Shown one piece after another: positions 1 to 8,995 of a DNA stretch of 64,000 nt (position 1 is the first letter of the stretch; each line of letters begins with the position of its first letter). A program made the translations under genes and the position numbers. Below the pieces are notes generated by a model that ran no database searches, was not told the DNA's origin, and saw only the letters and a program-made list of their open reading frames with translations. Source of the DNA: DATDIC01 sp963764525 (lineage in GTDB: Bacteria; Pseudomonadota; Alphaproteobacteria; Acetobacterales; Acetobacteraceae); assembly GCA_963764525.1 (NCBI GenBank), contig CAVXTC010000026.1, positions 1 to 64,000 of the forward strand. Reading direction: 5' to 3'.

Positions 1-115
1 TTCATGGTTTCCACACACGCGCGGCAAGATCTGTCTGTGCGATGCACGGCGTCTTTGCCTCCCGGCGCGAGAGGGCGTAAATCCGCCCGCTGCTTGTCGG
101 AGGGGAACGAGGCGG

Positions 116-1222
116 GTGGAGACGGTCGATTGCGTCGTGGTGGGGGCCGGCGTAGTCGGCCTGGCGATAGCCCGCGCGCTGGCGCTGGCCGGCCGCGAGG
201 TCATCGTGCTGGAAGCCGCCGACGGCATCGGCACAGAAACGTCCTCGCGCAACAGCGAGGTGATCCACGCCGGCATCTACTATCCCGCCGGCAGCCTGAT
301 GGCGCGGTTCTGCGTTGCCGGCCGCAAGGCGCTATATGCCTATTGCCGCGAAAAAGGTGTGCCGCACCGCAATTGCGGCAAGCTGATCGCCGCCACCAAT
401 GCGGAAGAAGGCAACCGACTCGCCGGCATCCGTCAGCGCGCGGCGGTGAACGGCGTCGATGACATGCGCATCCTGACGGCGGCGGAGGCGCAGGCGATGG
501 AACCCAACCTTGTTTGCACCAGCGCGCTGCATTCGCCCTCGACCGGGATTATCGACAGTCATGCGTTCATGCTCGCGCTGCAGGGCGATGCGGAGAACGC
601 CGGCGCGGTGCTGGTGTTCTTCAGCCCGGTCAGGTCGGGGCGCGCGGTGCGCGGGGGAGTCGAAATCGACGTGGGGGGCGCCGACCCTATCACGCTGCGC
701 TGCCGGCTGCTGGTGAACTCGGCCGGGCTGCATGCACCGGCACTGGCCGGGCGGATCATCGGGGTGCCGCCCGAGCGCGTGCCGATGGCGTATTATGCCA
801 AGGGCAACTATTTCACGCTCTCTGGGCGGTCGCCGTTTTCGCGGCTGATTTATCCCGTACCGGTGCCGGGTGGCCTGGGGGTGCACCTGACCATCGATCT
901 TGGCGGCCAGGCGCGGTTCGGGCCGGACGTGGAGTGGATCGACACGATCGATTACTCGGTCGATCCGCACCGGGCAGACGGGTTCTATGCAGCGGTACGC
1001 CGCTATTGGCCGGGGCTGCGGGACGGTACGTTGCAGCCGGGCTATGCCGGCATCCGGCCGAAGATCGTGCCGCCGCACACGGCAGCGCAGGACTTCGTGG
1101 TGCAGGGGCCGCAGACGCACGGGGTTCCCGGGCTGATCAACCTGTTCGGGATCGAGTCACCCGGGCTGACGGCTGCCCTGGCACTGGCCGATCATGTGCT
1201 GGAGGTGGCGGCCACGGGGTAA
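116..1222 (+). CDS. FAD-dependent oxidoreductase, L-2-hydroxyglutarate oxidase (LhgO)-like
   Basis: This 368-residue protein belongs to the DAO/GlpO-type FAD oxidoreductase family. The dinucleotide-binding motif GAGVVG is at residues 10-15 and an acidic LEA follows the second strand. The segment around residues 40-56 (SSRNSEVIHAGIYYP) resembles the LhgO subgroup, which oxidises 2-hydroxy acids to 2-keto acids at the inner membrane. Near the C-terminus LFGIESPGLTA is the usual end of the FAD site. The start is GTG, about 10 bases after a GGAGGGG ribosome-binding site at 99-105. The frame is intact and full length for the family. It converges on the zinc alcohol dehydrogenase downstream, separated only by a short repeat. 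The family is clear. The substrate is inferred only from resemblance, and another 2-hydroxy acid or amino acid is possible. Confidence 0.82.
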   Translation: METVDCVVVGAGVVGLAIARALALAGREVIVLEAADGIGTETSSRNSEVIHAGIYYPAGSLMARFCVAGRKALYAYCREKGVPHRNCGKLIAATNAEEGNRLAGIRQRAAVNGVDDMRILTAAEAQAMEPNLVCTSALHSPSTGIIDSHAFMLALQGDAENAGAVLVFFSPVRSGRAVRGGVEIDVGGADPITLRCRLLVNSAGLHAPALAGRIIGVPPERVPMAYYAKGNYFTLSGRSPFSRLIYPVPVPGGLGVHLTIDLGGQARFGPDVEWIDTIDYSVDPHRADGFYAAVRRYWPGLRDGTLQPGYAGIRPKIVPPHTAAQDFVVQGPQTHGVPGLINLFGIESPGLTAALALADHVLEVAATG

Positions 1223-1239
1223 TGCGCGGCACCGCCAAG

Positions 1240-1348
1240 GCCCTGGCGACCTCTGACGTCGTGCGCGGGCCTGACCCGCGCACCGAACGCAAGGTCCGGA
1301 CCGTAGGACGACCCTGCGCTGGATGGCCGCATCAAGGCCGGCCATGAC
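1240..1348. repeat. Intergenic repeat with inverted segments between two convergent genes
   Basis: This 110-base stretch lies between two convergent stop codons. It contains short inverted segments, such as GATGGCCG and CGGCCATGA around 1321-1347. It ends in CATGACG, like the REP-type repeats listed elsewhere in this window. I see no gene in it. It may act as a bidirectional transcription stop, but there is no T-tract. Confidence 0.4.
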
Positions 1349-1349
1349 G

Positions 1350-2438
1350 TTAAATTCCCCCGAAATCGATCAACTGCCGCACCGGCGCTCCGGATTTCAG
1401 CTTCGCAAACCCCTCATTGATCTCGTTCAGTTTGATACGGCCGGAGATCAGGTGGTCCAGCTTCAGGCGGCCCTGCTGCCACAGGTCCAGCAAACGCGGC
1501 ATGTCCACCCGGAACCGGTTACCGCCCATCGAGGTGCCCTGGATCTTGCGGTCGCGCAGGAAGTCCGCGCCGTGCAGCTCGATTTTGGTGCCGAACGGGA
1601 TCATCCCGATGATCGTCGCCGTGCCGCCGGGGCGCAGCATCTCGAATGCCTGCTCGGCGGTGCGCTTGCTGCCGATCGCCTCGAACGAATAGGGCACACC
1701 GCCGCCGGTCATTTCCTTCACGGCCTCCACCGGATCAACGTTGGAGGCATTGATGGTATCGGTCGCCCCCATTTCCTTGGCGATTTCCAGCTTCGACGCG
1801 ACCGTGTCGATCGCAATGATACGTGCCGCCCCGGCCAGCGCCGCCCCGTTCACCGCCGACAGCCCGATGCCGCCGCAACCGATCACCACTACCGTGCTGC
1901 CGGGTTCCACCTTGGCGGCGTGGAAGATCGCACCGACGCCGGTCATCACGCCGCAACCGACCAGCGCGGCGCGATCCAGCGGGATGTCGTCGCCGATCTT
2001 CACCATCGCATGTTCGTGCACCAGCATCTGCTCGGCGAAGGCGGACAGGTTGAACACCTGGTTGAGCACGTCGCCCTTCCAGCGCAGCCGGCGTGCGGCA
2101 CCCGGCAGCAGCTTCACTTCGGTGTTCTCGCATAAATTCGGATGTCCGGTCATGCATTGCGGACACTCGCCGCAGAACACCGACAGGCAGGTGATCACGT
2201 GATCGCCCGGCTTCACGTAGGTGACGTCCTCGCCCACCGCTTCCACGACCGCGGCGGCCTCGTGGCCAAGCACGCAGGGCATTGGGGTCGGATAGAGCCC
2301 GTCGATGAAATGCAGGTCGCTGTGGCACAGTCCGGCGAAAGCCGTGCGCAGCAGCACTTCACGGCGCTTCGGTTTTTCGATCTCGACTTGTTCGATCGAC
2401 AGCGGTGTGTTCGGTTCGTGCAGGACCGCGGCTTGCAT
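1350..2438 (-). CDS. Zinc-dependent alcohol dehydrogenase (class III / NDMA-dependent-like MDR family)
   Basis: The protein has 362 residues and is a medium-chain zinc alcohol dehydrogenase. The catalytic zinc ligands are seen as Cys38 in GLCHSD and His59-Glu60 in GHE, plus a later Cys in VGCGVMTG. The structural zinc site has four cysteines at 89, 92, 95 and 103. The NAD-binding loop GCGGIG follows. Overall it resembles bacterial dehydrogenases related to class III and NDMA-dependent enzymes, which oxidise primary alcohols or thiol-hemiacetals to aldehydes or thioesters in the cytosol. The reading frame is intact. It is transcribed divergently from the aminotransferase and converges on the FAD oxidoreductase. 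A role in the same catabolic route is inferred from position; the physiological alcohol cannot be read from sequence. Confidence 0.88.
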   Translation of the reverse strand: MQAAVLHEPNTPLSIEQVEIEKPKRREVLLRTAFAGLCHSDLHFIDGLYPTPMPCVLGHEAAAVVEAVGEDVTYVKPGDHVITCLSVFCGECPQCMTGHPNLCENTEVKLLPGAARRLRWKGDVLNQVFNLSAFAEQMLVHEHAMVKIGDDIPLDRAALVGCGVMTGVGAIFHAAKVEPGSTVVVIGCGGIGLSAVNGAALAGAARIIAIDTVASKLEIAKEMGATDTINASNVDPVEAVKEMTGGGVPYSFEAIGSKRTAEQAFEMLRPGGTATIIGMIPFGTKIELHGADFLRDRKIQGTSMGGNRFRVDMPRLLDLWQQGRLKLDHLISGRIKLNEINEGFAKLKSGAPVRQLIDFGGI

Positions 2439-2518
2439 CAGTATCCTCCCTCTCTGGCTTGAGGCGGCGGCAGCTTGTCACTACTCTGCCCGGCCACACA
2501 ACCGGGTGGTGCCGTCAT

Positions 2519-2770
2519 GGACGATCTGACCCCGACTGTCGATATCCTGCGCGATCTCGACCGTCGCCGGCTTGCATCCGCTGCACCACCCGAAGGAACA
2601 CGCCGGCGCACATCTGTTCGTCGAAGGCCATGGCGCCATGCTGCGCACCGCGGACGGCCGCGAATACATCGACGGCCTGTCCGCGCTGTGGAACGTGAAT
2701 GCCGGTCATGGCCGCAAGGAACTGGCCGACACCGCAGCGCAACAAATGGAGAAGCTGGCGTACTTTCGTC
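2519..2770 (+). pseudogene. Class III aminotransferase, 5' fragment (cut by inserted DNA)
   Basis: From the ATG at 2519 the translation begins MDDLTPTVDILRDLDRR. After a one-base frameshift near 2570 it continues HPLHHPKEHAGAHLF, then DGREYIDGLSALWNVNAGHG. This is the N-terminal domain of a pyridoxal-phosphate class III (omega) aminotransferase. Homology stops after MEKLAYF at about 2768, where the family would continue toward its SGG-ESN motif. The 3' part of the same gene resumes at about 5672 in the same orientation. Roughly 35 codons expected between the two halves are missing. The gene is therefore split by an insertion with a small deletion and cannot make a full enzyme as assembled. 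Before the break it would have transferred an amino group between an amine or amino acid and a keto acid. Confidence 0.75.
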
Positions 2771-2848
2771 GTCACCGACGGGACTAACACTGCGACCAAG
2801 AGGTTGGCCCACCCTGGCGATCGCCACAGCATTGAGTTCCAATCCCAG

Positions 2849-3175
2849 CTATTGCACCATTCCAGTGGTGCCGACCAGAGCACAGCGACGAAGTACACCA
2901 GCCCGGTCATCCTGGATGGCAGTGAACCCCGGCTCCACGACCGTCCGTGAGAACAGCGACAGCGCCAGCAGCATCAGCGCGCCTTTGACGCCGATGTAGA
3001 GAAGCAAGGGGAGAATCACCAGCAGCCAGGATGACTTGCGCAAGCTGACAGCGACGATCCCGATGATCGCCATGACGTAGCCATAGGCGATGATGTGCAT
3101 CAGCGTGCCGACTGACTTCAGACTGCCTCGGTAAGCCGTGATGTTGAAGAACGGTTGCGTGTTGAAGTTCACCAC
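2849..3175 (-). CDS. Small hypothetical membrane protein downstream of the peroxidase
   Basis: The ORF of 108 residues has two strongly hydrophobic stretches, about residues 24-45 (HIIAYGYVMAIIGIVAV) and 50-75 (WLLVILPLLLYIGV, then LMLLALSLF), joined by a short basic loop. I do not recognise the family. It lies 230 bases downstream of the peroxidase on the same strand and shares the AT-richer composition of the insert, so it may be co-transferred. In a neighbouring frame, just beyond the last hydrophobic stretch, the segment LVYFVAVLWSAPLEW is also hydrophobic. The C-terminus may therefore be frameshifted, and the natural protein may have a third membrane span. Whether it is expressed is uncertain. 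Confidence 0.4.
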   Translation of the reverse strand: MVNFNTQPFFNITAYRGSLKSVGTLMHIIAYGYVMAIIGIVAVSLRKSSWLLVILPLLLYIGVKGALMLLALSLFSRTVVEPGFTAIQDDRAGVLRRCALVGTTGMVQ

Positions 3176-3407
3176 ATCCTGCGCTCTTCACGATCCTATG
3201 TTGTGCCTCAACGCGCCACAGGACGGTCAGCTTGTGGCCAGTGAAGACGATATCGTCATGCCCCAATGGCTGGCGGCGTGGCGGCGGTTGGCAAGTCGCG
3301 GGTCTACCAAGGGTCACGCAAGATCGGCCAGCTTCGCTATCCGCCCTACGCATCCCATCTCAGTCTGCGGAAGTAGTGAGGGGCGGCCGGGGCCGCCCCC
3401 TTGGTCT

Positions 3408-5378
3408 TTACGACGTTGCAGCCATTTGCTGTTGTGACTGCAAAGCCGGATTGTTTGTGTTGAAGACGAACTGCGATGCAGTCAACTGACTGGGATCGAC
3501 GCCAGCCACTTGGATAGTATCCTGTTGATACGACACCGTCGAACCACCATTGCCGTGGGAACTAATCGAAACGTTGGTGAAGTCGGCCGGTGACATAGTG
3601 TTTTCGAAGTCGATCTTATCGGTCGAGGGATTGAAGTCGGTGATCGTATCGTTGTAGCCGGATCCGCCTAAGAAGACGAACTCGTTCGATGAACCACCGT
3701 TACCACTTAACTGCTGATTCATACCAAGGCCAGCGACGATTGTATTGTCCACGCCGGGTGATCCAGCTATCTGGGCGTTGTCGTCGTTGGTGCCCATGAC
3801 AAGTTGCGGTGCACTATCGTTCGGCGATGCGACATCGCTGGAATGACGTTCCGTGGCGATGAAGGCGTTTGGTTGTATGACCGAAGTGTTGGTGTCGCGG
3901 GTGATCAGATCAGACAGTGTGGTGTTTTGAATCTGGCTCATCAGTTGAGAACTGAAGCCTTGGTTTTGGAAGAAGTTCTGGTCGCCATCACGTAGATTCT
4001 CAAACTGCTGTGCGATGACTGCCTGAAACGTCGGCCCCACCATCGAGCCACCGGGCGCGGGGTCTTCAGCGAGTCCGCCGACGAATAGATCGACTTGATC
4101 CACGCTGCCGTAGACCTGCTGAAGCTCGCCTGCCAGTGTCGTATCACTGGTGATTTGATCGAATGATGTGTACGGCGTCAGACCAAGCGCCTCACGCGTC
4201 TGATTCAGCGTAGCGATGCCGAGATCACGCTCACGTAGGATGTCGATCGCTGCCAGATCGCCCTGATCGCCGGGTGGATTGGCATTGAGCATGTTGCGTA
4301 GATCGCTGTTGATCGTTGCGCCTTCCTGCTGCGAGAAGTCTTGCGCCAAGTTCCGCAACAAAGCGTCGGGGCCGCCGTTGATCCCATAGCTCGTGGTGGG
4401 CTCACCGGACGCTGCGATCAGGTCTTGTTGTTCCAGCACTGTGCCGTCATTGGCGATCTTCGTTTCGGTCGGCGAGATGATCGAATGACCGAAACGATAA
4501 GCGGCGGTGGAGAACTCTTCGAATATCTGCGGCGAGACATTCTGATTGTAGCCCCGATACGGCGTTAGCGTGCTGGGGCCGAGAAGCGCCGGTAGGAACT
4601 CGCTATAGACAATGTTTTGGTATTCCGCCGTCGTGATCGCACGCGCCATATCGTACAGTTGGTCACCGGTCAGGCTGGTGTCTTGGGCGTGCAGTTGGCC
4701 GACCCAGTAGTTGTGTTCGCGCATGAACAGAACATCGAGCGAGGTCAGATCGGGGTTCTCAGCGGCACGCACATCGCCGCCCATAAACTGACCATCGACG
4801 ACGGGCAGATTGCCACCGTTCGACGTTATCAGCGTGCCATCGGGGTTTCGCAGAGACGCAGCGGTGGTCGGGTCAGACCCATAGACCTGTGACAGATCGA
4901 GATATTGGGTGACCGAATTGACGGCATTGCCGGTGGTCGGGTCAACCTGCGCGCGTACGATGCTGATCTGACTGCCCGGCGGCAGCGAAGGGTCATCGCT
5001 CGGCACCGTCATGCTCAGCATGTTCGAGCCGTTCGGCGCGGCCGTCTGATCGTTATTGAGATCAATGTCGTGATCAATGAACTGGCCGAACGCGTACATG
5101 TATGCCGAACGACCAGCCGGATCGTTGGCGTTCCGATCATTGGCGAAGATCGTGTTGCTTATGATCCGCGGATTGGTTCCATCGACCGGTGTGTCAGTGG
5201 TACCCGGTGCGAAGTTGGGCGCGGCGATACGTGTCTCATCCGTGCCGGCTGCGCCGAGCGTCGGATTGGTTGGATTGTTGCCGGAACCGTCGATTGAATA
5301 GATGGATACATTGTCGAAACCGGCATCGGAGTCAGTGAGGGTTGTCCCCCAATCCGTGGTGGTAACTGTGGCTGTCAT
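3408..5378 (-). CDS. Animal-type haem peroxidase (peroxidase-cyclooxygenase superfamily)
   Basis: The chosen ATG at 5378 follows AAGGA by about ten bases and gives 656 residues. The distal site GQFIDHD has His103-Asp104, the helix motif REHN is at 220-223, and the proximal histidine is His298 in YRFGHSI. DLSQVYGS at 161-168 is also diagnostic of animal-type peroxidases, which use H2O2 to oxidise halides or organic substrates. There is no classical signal peptide. The C-terminal quarter is rich in Gly, Asn and Asp (GGSGYNDTITDF near residue 600), like the calcium-binding C-termini of proteins exported by type I secretion, so an extracellular location is inferred. The frame is intact over nearly 2 kb, in contrast to many neighbours. 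Codon use and base composition differ from the flanking genes, suggesting transfer. Confidence 0.88.
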   Translation of the reverse strand: MTATVTTTDWGTTLTDSDAGFDNVSIYSIDGSGNNPTNPTLGAAGTDETRIAAPNFAPGTTDTPVDGTNPRIISNTIFANDRNANDPAGRSAYMYAFGQFIDHDIDLNNDQTAAPNGSNMLSMTVPSDDPSLPPGSQISIVRAQVDPTTGNAVNSVTQYLDLSQVYGSDPTTAASLRNPDGTLITSNGGNLPVVDGQFMGGDVRAAENPDLTSLDVLFMREHNYWVGQLHAQDTSLTGDQLYDMARAITTAEYQNIVYSEFLPALLGPSTLTPYRGYNQNVSPQIFEEFSTAAYRFGHSIISPTETKIANDGTVLEQQDLIAASGEPTTSYGINGGPDALLRNLAQDFSQQEGATINSDLRNMLNANPPGDQGDLAAIDILRERDLGIATLNQTREALGLTPYTSFDQITSDTTLAGELQQVYGSVDQVDLFVGGLAEDPAPGGSMVGPTFQAVIAQQFENLRDGDQNFFQNQGFSSQLMSQIQNTTLSDLITRDTNTSVIQPNAFIATERHSSDVASPNDSAPQLVMGTNDDNAQIAGSPGVDNTIVAGLGMNQQLSGNGGSSNEFVFLGGSGYNDTITDFNPSTDKIDFENTMSPADFTNVSISSHGNGGSTVSYQQDTIQVAGVDPSQLTASQFVFNTNNPALQSQQQMAATS

Positions 5379-5671
5379 TTCTTTGGGAATCCTTAAAGGT
5401 GTGATGATCCGCCGCGCGTGATCAGGGCGGATCACGCGGGCCTTGAAACGTCCGATAGATGATGGTGTGGAGGGACCGCATGCCGTTCCCCTTGTCTTAA
5501 GTATCTCGCTTTGACCGCCATCTGCGCCGGGTGTCAAAGGCCAGTGGCGGGGAATCGTTAGTTTGTCGTTTCACTGCGCATTGAATCGCGTCATTTGGGA
5601 CGATATTCATATTTCATCCGCTAGTAGGCACGACCGTGCAATGATATTTTCTGCACGCCAAAAAAGGGAAC

Positions 5672-6680
5672 TGCGGAATCGAACGAGAGCGCGTTCAAGA
5701 CCGCGCGCTACTACTGGAAGCGCATGGGCAAGCCGGGGAAAGTGAAGATCATCTCTCGCTACTACGGCTATCATGGCGTCACGATGGCGGCGATGAGCGC
5801 AACTCAGCTTCCCGGCTACGCGAAGATGTTTGGCCCGCTGGTACCGGAGTTCATTCAGGTGCCCCCGCCTTATGCGTATCGCTGGCCGGGCAATGGCGAT
5901 GCGGGGATCGAAGCTGCGGAGGCGGTGGAAAAGACCATCGCCGAGCATGGCGCCGACACCATCGCCGCAGTGATCGCGGAGCCTGTCATGGGTGGAGGCG
6001 GCGTGATCGTTCCCCCCGCAACCTATTTTCCTCGGCTGCGCCAGATCTGCGACAAGCACGAAGTGCTGCTGATCGCCGATGAGGTGATCACCGGCTTTGG
6101 CCGCACCGGGCGCTGGTTTGCGCTCGGGCACTGGAATGTGGAGCCGGACATTGTGTCGTTCGCCAAAGGCGTTACCAGCGGATATTTGCCGCTCGGCGGC
6201 ATCATCCTGTCGCAGCGCGTGCACCGTGCGCTGGACGAGGCGCCAATGGACGAACGCTACATGCACGCGGCGACCTATTCCGGGCATCCGACCTGTTGTG
6301 CCGTGGGGCTGGCCAACATCGACGTTATCGAGCGCGAGGGGCTGGTGGAGCGGGCGGCCGTGATGGGCCGCAAGCTGCTGTCGGGGCTGGAGACGCTGAA
6401 GAGCTTCCCGGTGGTCGGCGAGGTGCGCGGCCTCGGCATGATGTGCGCGGTGGAGCTGGTGGAGGACCGTGGCAGCCGCAAGCCGGCAGCCGGCCTGGGT
6501 GCCAAGGTTGTGGCCCAGGCGGCGGAGCGCGGGCTGCTGCTTCGCCAGCGCGGCGGCGGCACGATGGGCGGGATCACCACCGGCGATACGCTGATGACGG
6601 CGCCGCCGCTGATGACTCCGGAGCCGACGATCGAACGGATCGTGCAGACCCTCGGCGACTCCATCGCTGCGGTGATCTGA
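5672..6680 (+). pseudogene. Class III aminotransferase, 3' fragment with the PLP-lysine domain
   Basis: Homology resumes at AESNESAFKTARYYWK (about 5672) and runs intact to the stop at 6680. Conserved pieces are GYHGVTMAAMSAT, IAEPVMGGGG, the PLP aspartate in LIADEVITGFGRTG and the Schiff-base lysine in VSFAKGVTSGY. GGTMGGITTGDTLMTAPPL is the usual end of the family. The segment has an in-frame ATG at 5724, but a product from there would lack the N-terminal domain and cofactor loop. With the 5' fragment at 2519 it forms one aminotransferase gene broken by the peroxidase island. It lies just upstream of the amino-acid transporter genes, consistent with a former role in amine or amino-acid catabolism. 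Confidence 0.82.
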
Positions 6681-6793
6681 CACCCATCCCCTTTCCCGCG
6701 CGCGGTGTGGGGGATTCCTTGCCCGCCGGACATCCGCTCGCCTATGCTCCCGGTGCACGGCAGTCATTCTGCCGCAAAAGCAGGGGAGACCAG

Positions 6794-7843
6794 ATGTTTC
6801 GCCACAGCACCACGCTGGCCGTCGGCGCCGCCGTTTTGGCCGCGCTGATCGGATTTGCCGGCCCGACCCGCGCGCAACAGGTCAAGAGTCCGACCATGGA
6901 TGCCATCAAAAGCCGCGGCCAGCTTGTCTGCGGCGTCGATACCGGTATTCCGGGTTACGCCTTCCAGGATTCGTCGGGGAACTGGAAGGGGCTCGACATT
7001 TCCTATTGCCGCGCCATTGCCGACGCCGTGCTCGGTTCGCCGGACAAGGTGAAGTATATCGGGACGACATCGAAGGTGCGCTTCTCGGTGCTCGCGTCCG
7101 GTGAGATCGACGTGCTGATCCGCAATTCCGAATACAGTTTCATTCGCAACACCCAACTTGACTTGCAGGAGCCGGTGGCGAATTTCATCACCGCACAGAC
7201 CTTCATGGTGAAGAAAAGCCTCGGCGTGCAGCACCTGAAGGACCTGAACGGTGCCACCATCTGCCTGCTGACCGGCACCACGCTTGAAACCAACATCGCC
7301 GACTACAACCGTGCCAACAACATCAAGATCAACACGCTGCTGTTCGACAAACCGGAGGAAGCGTTTGCCGCCGCCGATGCGGGCCGCTGCGACGGCTACA
7401 CCGACGACGGCGGCTCGGTTGCCGCGGCGCGCTCTACCATGAAGGCGCCGAACGACTGGATGTTCCTGCCGGAGACGATCGGCGGCCTGGAACCGCTGGG
7501 TCCGTTCACCCGCAGCGGTGACGAGAACTGGACCCGGCTGGTGAAGTGGGTCCACTACGCGATGCTGGAAGCCGAAGTGCTGGGCATCACGCAGGCCAAC
7601 GCCGACGAGATGAAAGCCAAGGCCGGAAACAATCCCGACCTGCGGCGCTTCTTCGGTATCGAGGGCGATTTCGGCAAGCTGCTCGGCGTCGATAACGGGT
7701 GGTCGTACCGCATCGTCAAGGACGTCGGCAACTACGGGGAGGTGTACGACGACTATTTCGGCAGCAAGGGTCTTGGCCTGCCGCGTGGCATGAATTCGCT
7801 ATACAATCATGGCGGGCTGCAGACGCTTCCGACATGGCATTGA
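6794..7843 (+). CDS. aapJ: General L-amino-acid ABC transporter, periplasmic substrate-binding protein (AapJ-like)
   Basis: The protein has 349 residues. The ATG at 6794 is preceded by AGGGGAG at 6782-6788. A signal peptide spans roughly residues 1-28, ending TRAQQ, so the product is periplasmic. The mature part is a family 3 solute-binding protein: RGQLVCGVDTGIPGYAF near the start, then GLDISYCRAIADAVLG. The length and the C-terminal LGLPRGMNSLYNHGG are typical of AapJ/BztA proteins, which bind a broad range of L-amino acids. Two permease genes follow immediately, the first 36 bases downstream. A third gene normally found in the set, the ATPase aapP, is not in this window. Confidence 0.9.
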   Translation: MFRHSTTLAVGAAVLAALIGFAGPTRAQQVKSPTMDAIKSRGQLVCGVDTGIPGYAFQDSSGNWKGLDISYCRAIADAVLGSPDKVKYIGTTSKVRFSVLASGEIDVLIRNSEYSFIRNTQLDLQEPVANFITAQTFMVKKSLGVQHLKDLNGATICLLTGTTLETNIADYNRANNIKINTLLFDKPEEAFAAADAGRCDGYTDDGGSVAAARSTMKAPNDWMFLPETIGGLEPLGPFTRSGDENWTRLVKWVHYAMLEAEVLGITQANADEMKAKAGNNPDLRRFFGIEGDFGKLLGVDNGWSYRIVKDVGNYGEVYDDYFGSKGLGLPRGMNSLYNHGGLQTLPTWH

Positions 7844-7879
7844 TGACCGGAGCAGGCATTCCGGTCCTGGCCGTCTGAG

Positions 7880-8995
7880 GTGGTCAGGCGCGCGTCCCGG
7901 AGCGCCCGCGCGGGGCAATGGCTGCTGCTGGCGGCAGTGGCCATTGTTGCCTGGCTGCTGATCGCCATGGCTGCGTCCAACATGGCGCGGCGCAACACTT
8001 CGTTCGGCTTTGGTTTCCTTGCCGACCACGCGAATTTCGACATCCCGTTTCACCTGGTGGGCTGGAGTGTCGGGAACACCTACGCCTGGGCACTGCTGGT
8101 CTGCGTGCTCAATACCTTGCTGGTCTCGGCGATGGCGATCGTGGCGGCGACGCTGCTCGGGCTGCTGGTCGGCATCATGCGGCTGTCGAGCAACTGGCTG
8201 GTGCGCAACATCGCGCTCTGGTTCATCGAGTTCGTGCGCAACACGCCGCAGCTTGTGCAGATCATCTTTTGGTACGTGGCAATCCTGCAAAGCTTGCCCC
8301 CGCCGCGGCGGAGCATCGCACTGCCAGCCGGGCTGCTGCTGAACATCCGCGGCATGTATCTGCCGCGGTTGATCGAGGGAAGTTGGGCCGGGGTGCTTTG
8401 GCCGCTTGCGCTGGCGCTGCTGATCGCAATCCCATTGCTGTGGCGCGCCACGCTGCGGGGGCGGCCGGTGGGCGCGAAGGCGCTGCTGCTTGTGCTGCTG
8501 TCGGCAGGATTGTTTGCCGGCGGCATTGCCGGGTTCGATCGGCCGGCGCTGCACGGATTCAACATCGCCGGCGGCGTGCAGGTGCCGCCCGAGCTGGTGG
8601 CGCTGTGGGCCGGCCTGTCGATCTATGGCTCGGCGTTCATCGCCGAGATCGTGCGCGCCGCCATCCTGTCGGTGGACAAGGGCCAGCGCGAGGCGGGCCT
8701 CAGCCTTGGGCTGCGCCCAGGCCGGGTCCTGACCAAGGTGGTCCTGCCGCAGGCACTGCGGGTGATCATCCCGCCGATGACCAGCCAGTACATGAACCTG
8801 ATCAAATCCAGCTCGCTGGGCGCCGCCGTGGCGTATCCCGAGTTGTTTCAGATCTTTGCCGGGACCGTGTTGCAGCAATCCGCCCGCGAGGTCGAGGTGA
8901 TGATCATCCTGATGGCGGTGTTCCTGTCGATCAATCTCGCCGCCTCGGCATTCATGAACTGGTACAACCGCCACGTCGCGCTGGTGGAGCGATGA
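7880..8995 (+). CDS. aapQ: General L-amino-acid ABC transporter permease (AapQ-like)
   Basis: This 371-residue inner-membrane permease starts with GTG. It has a first hydrophobic span around residues 13-30 and several more through the protein. The EAA loop that contacts the ATPase is present as EAGLSLGLRPGRV, followed by LPQALRVIIPP. The long insertion between the first and later membrane spans is typical of AapQ/BztB, which are larger than ordinary polar-amino-acid permeases. It follows the binding protein by 36 bases and its last codon overlaps the start of the next permease (ATGA at 8992-8995), so the genes are translationally coupled. The frame is intact. Confidence 0.88.
   Translation: MVRRASRSARAGQWLLLAAVAIVAWLLIAMAASNMARRNTSFGFGFLADHANFDIPFHLVGWSVGNTYAWALLVCVLNTLLVSAMAIVAATLLGLLVGIMRLSSNWLVRNIALWFIEFVRNTPQLVQIIFWYVAILQSLPPPRRSIALPAGLLLNIRGMYLPRLIEGSWAGVLWPLALALLIAIPLLWRATLRGRPVGAKALLLVLLSAGLFAGGIAGFDRPALHGFNIAGGVQVPPELVALWAGLSIYGSAFIAEIVRAAILSVDKGQREAGLSLGLRPGRVLTKVVLPQALRVIIPPMTSQYMNLIKSSSLGAAVAYPELFQIFAGTVLQQSAREVEVMIILMAVFLSINLAASAFMNWYNRHVALVER

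Larger units (their letters stand above)
2771..5671. other. AT-richer inserted segment carrying a haem peroxidase
   Basis: The segment lies between the two halves of the aminotransferase gene. Its base composition is visibly lower in G+C than the flanking genes. It contains a complete animal-type peroxidase gene and a small membrane ORF, both on the minus strand, with about 290 bases of leader upstream of the peroxidase. I found no transposase, no convincing terminal inverted repeats and no direct repeat at the two edges. The mechanism of insertion is therefore unknown; replacement by illegitimate recombination fits the loss of about 35 host codons. The plus strand of 2771-2848 and 3176-3407 shows nothing recognisable. 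Confidence 0.65.

Noticed and set aside
2771..5671. The peroxidase island as a transposon or integron cassette
   Set aside because: No transposase, integrase, terminal inverted repeat, target duplication or attC-like site was found at either edge.
5607..6767. A 386-codon minus-strand ORF antisense to the aminotransferase 3' part
   Set aside because: His/Arg-rich shadow composition and no motif; the plus strand has complete aminotransferase motifs.
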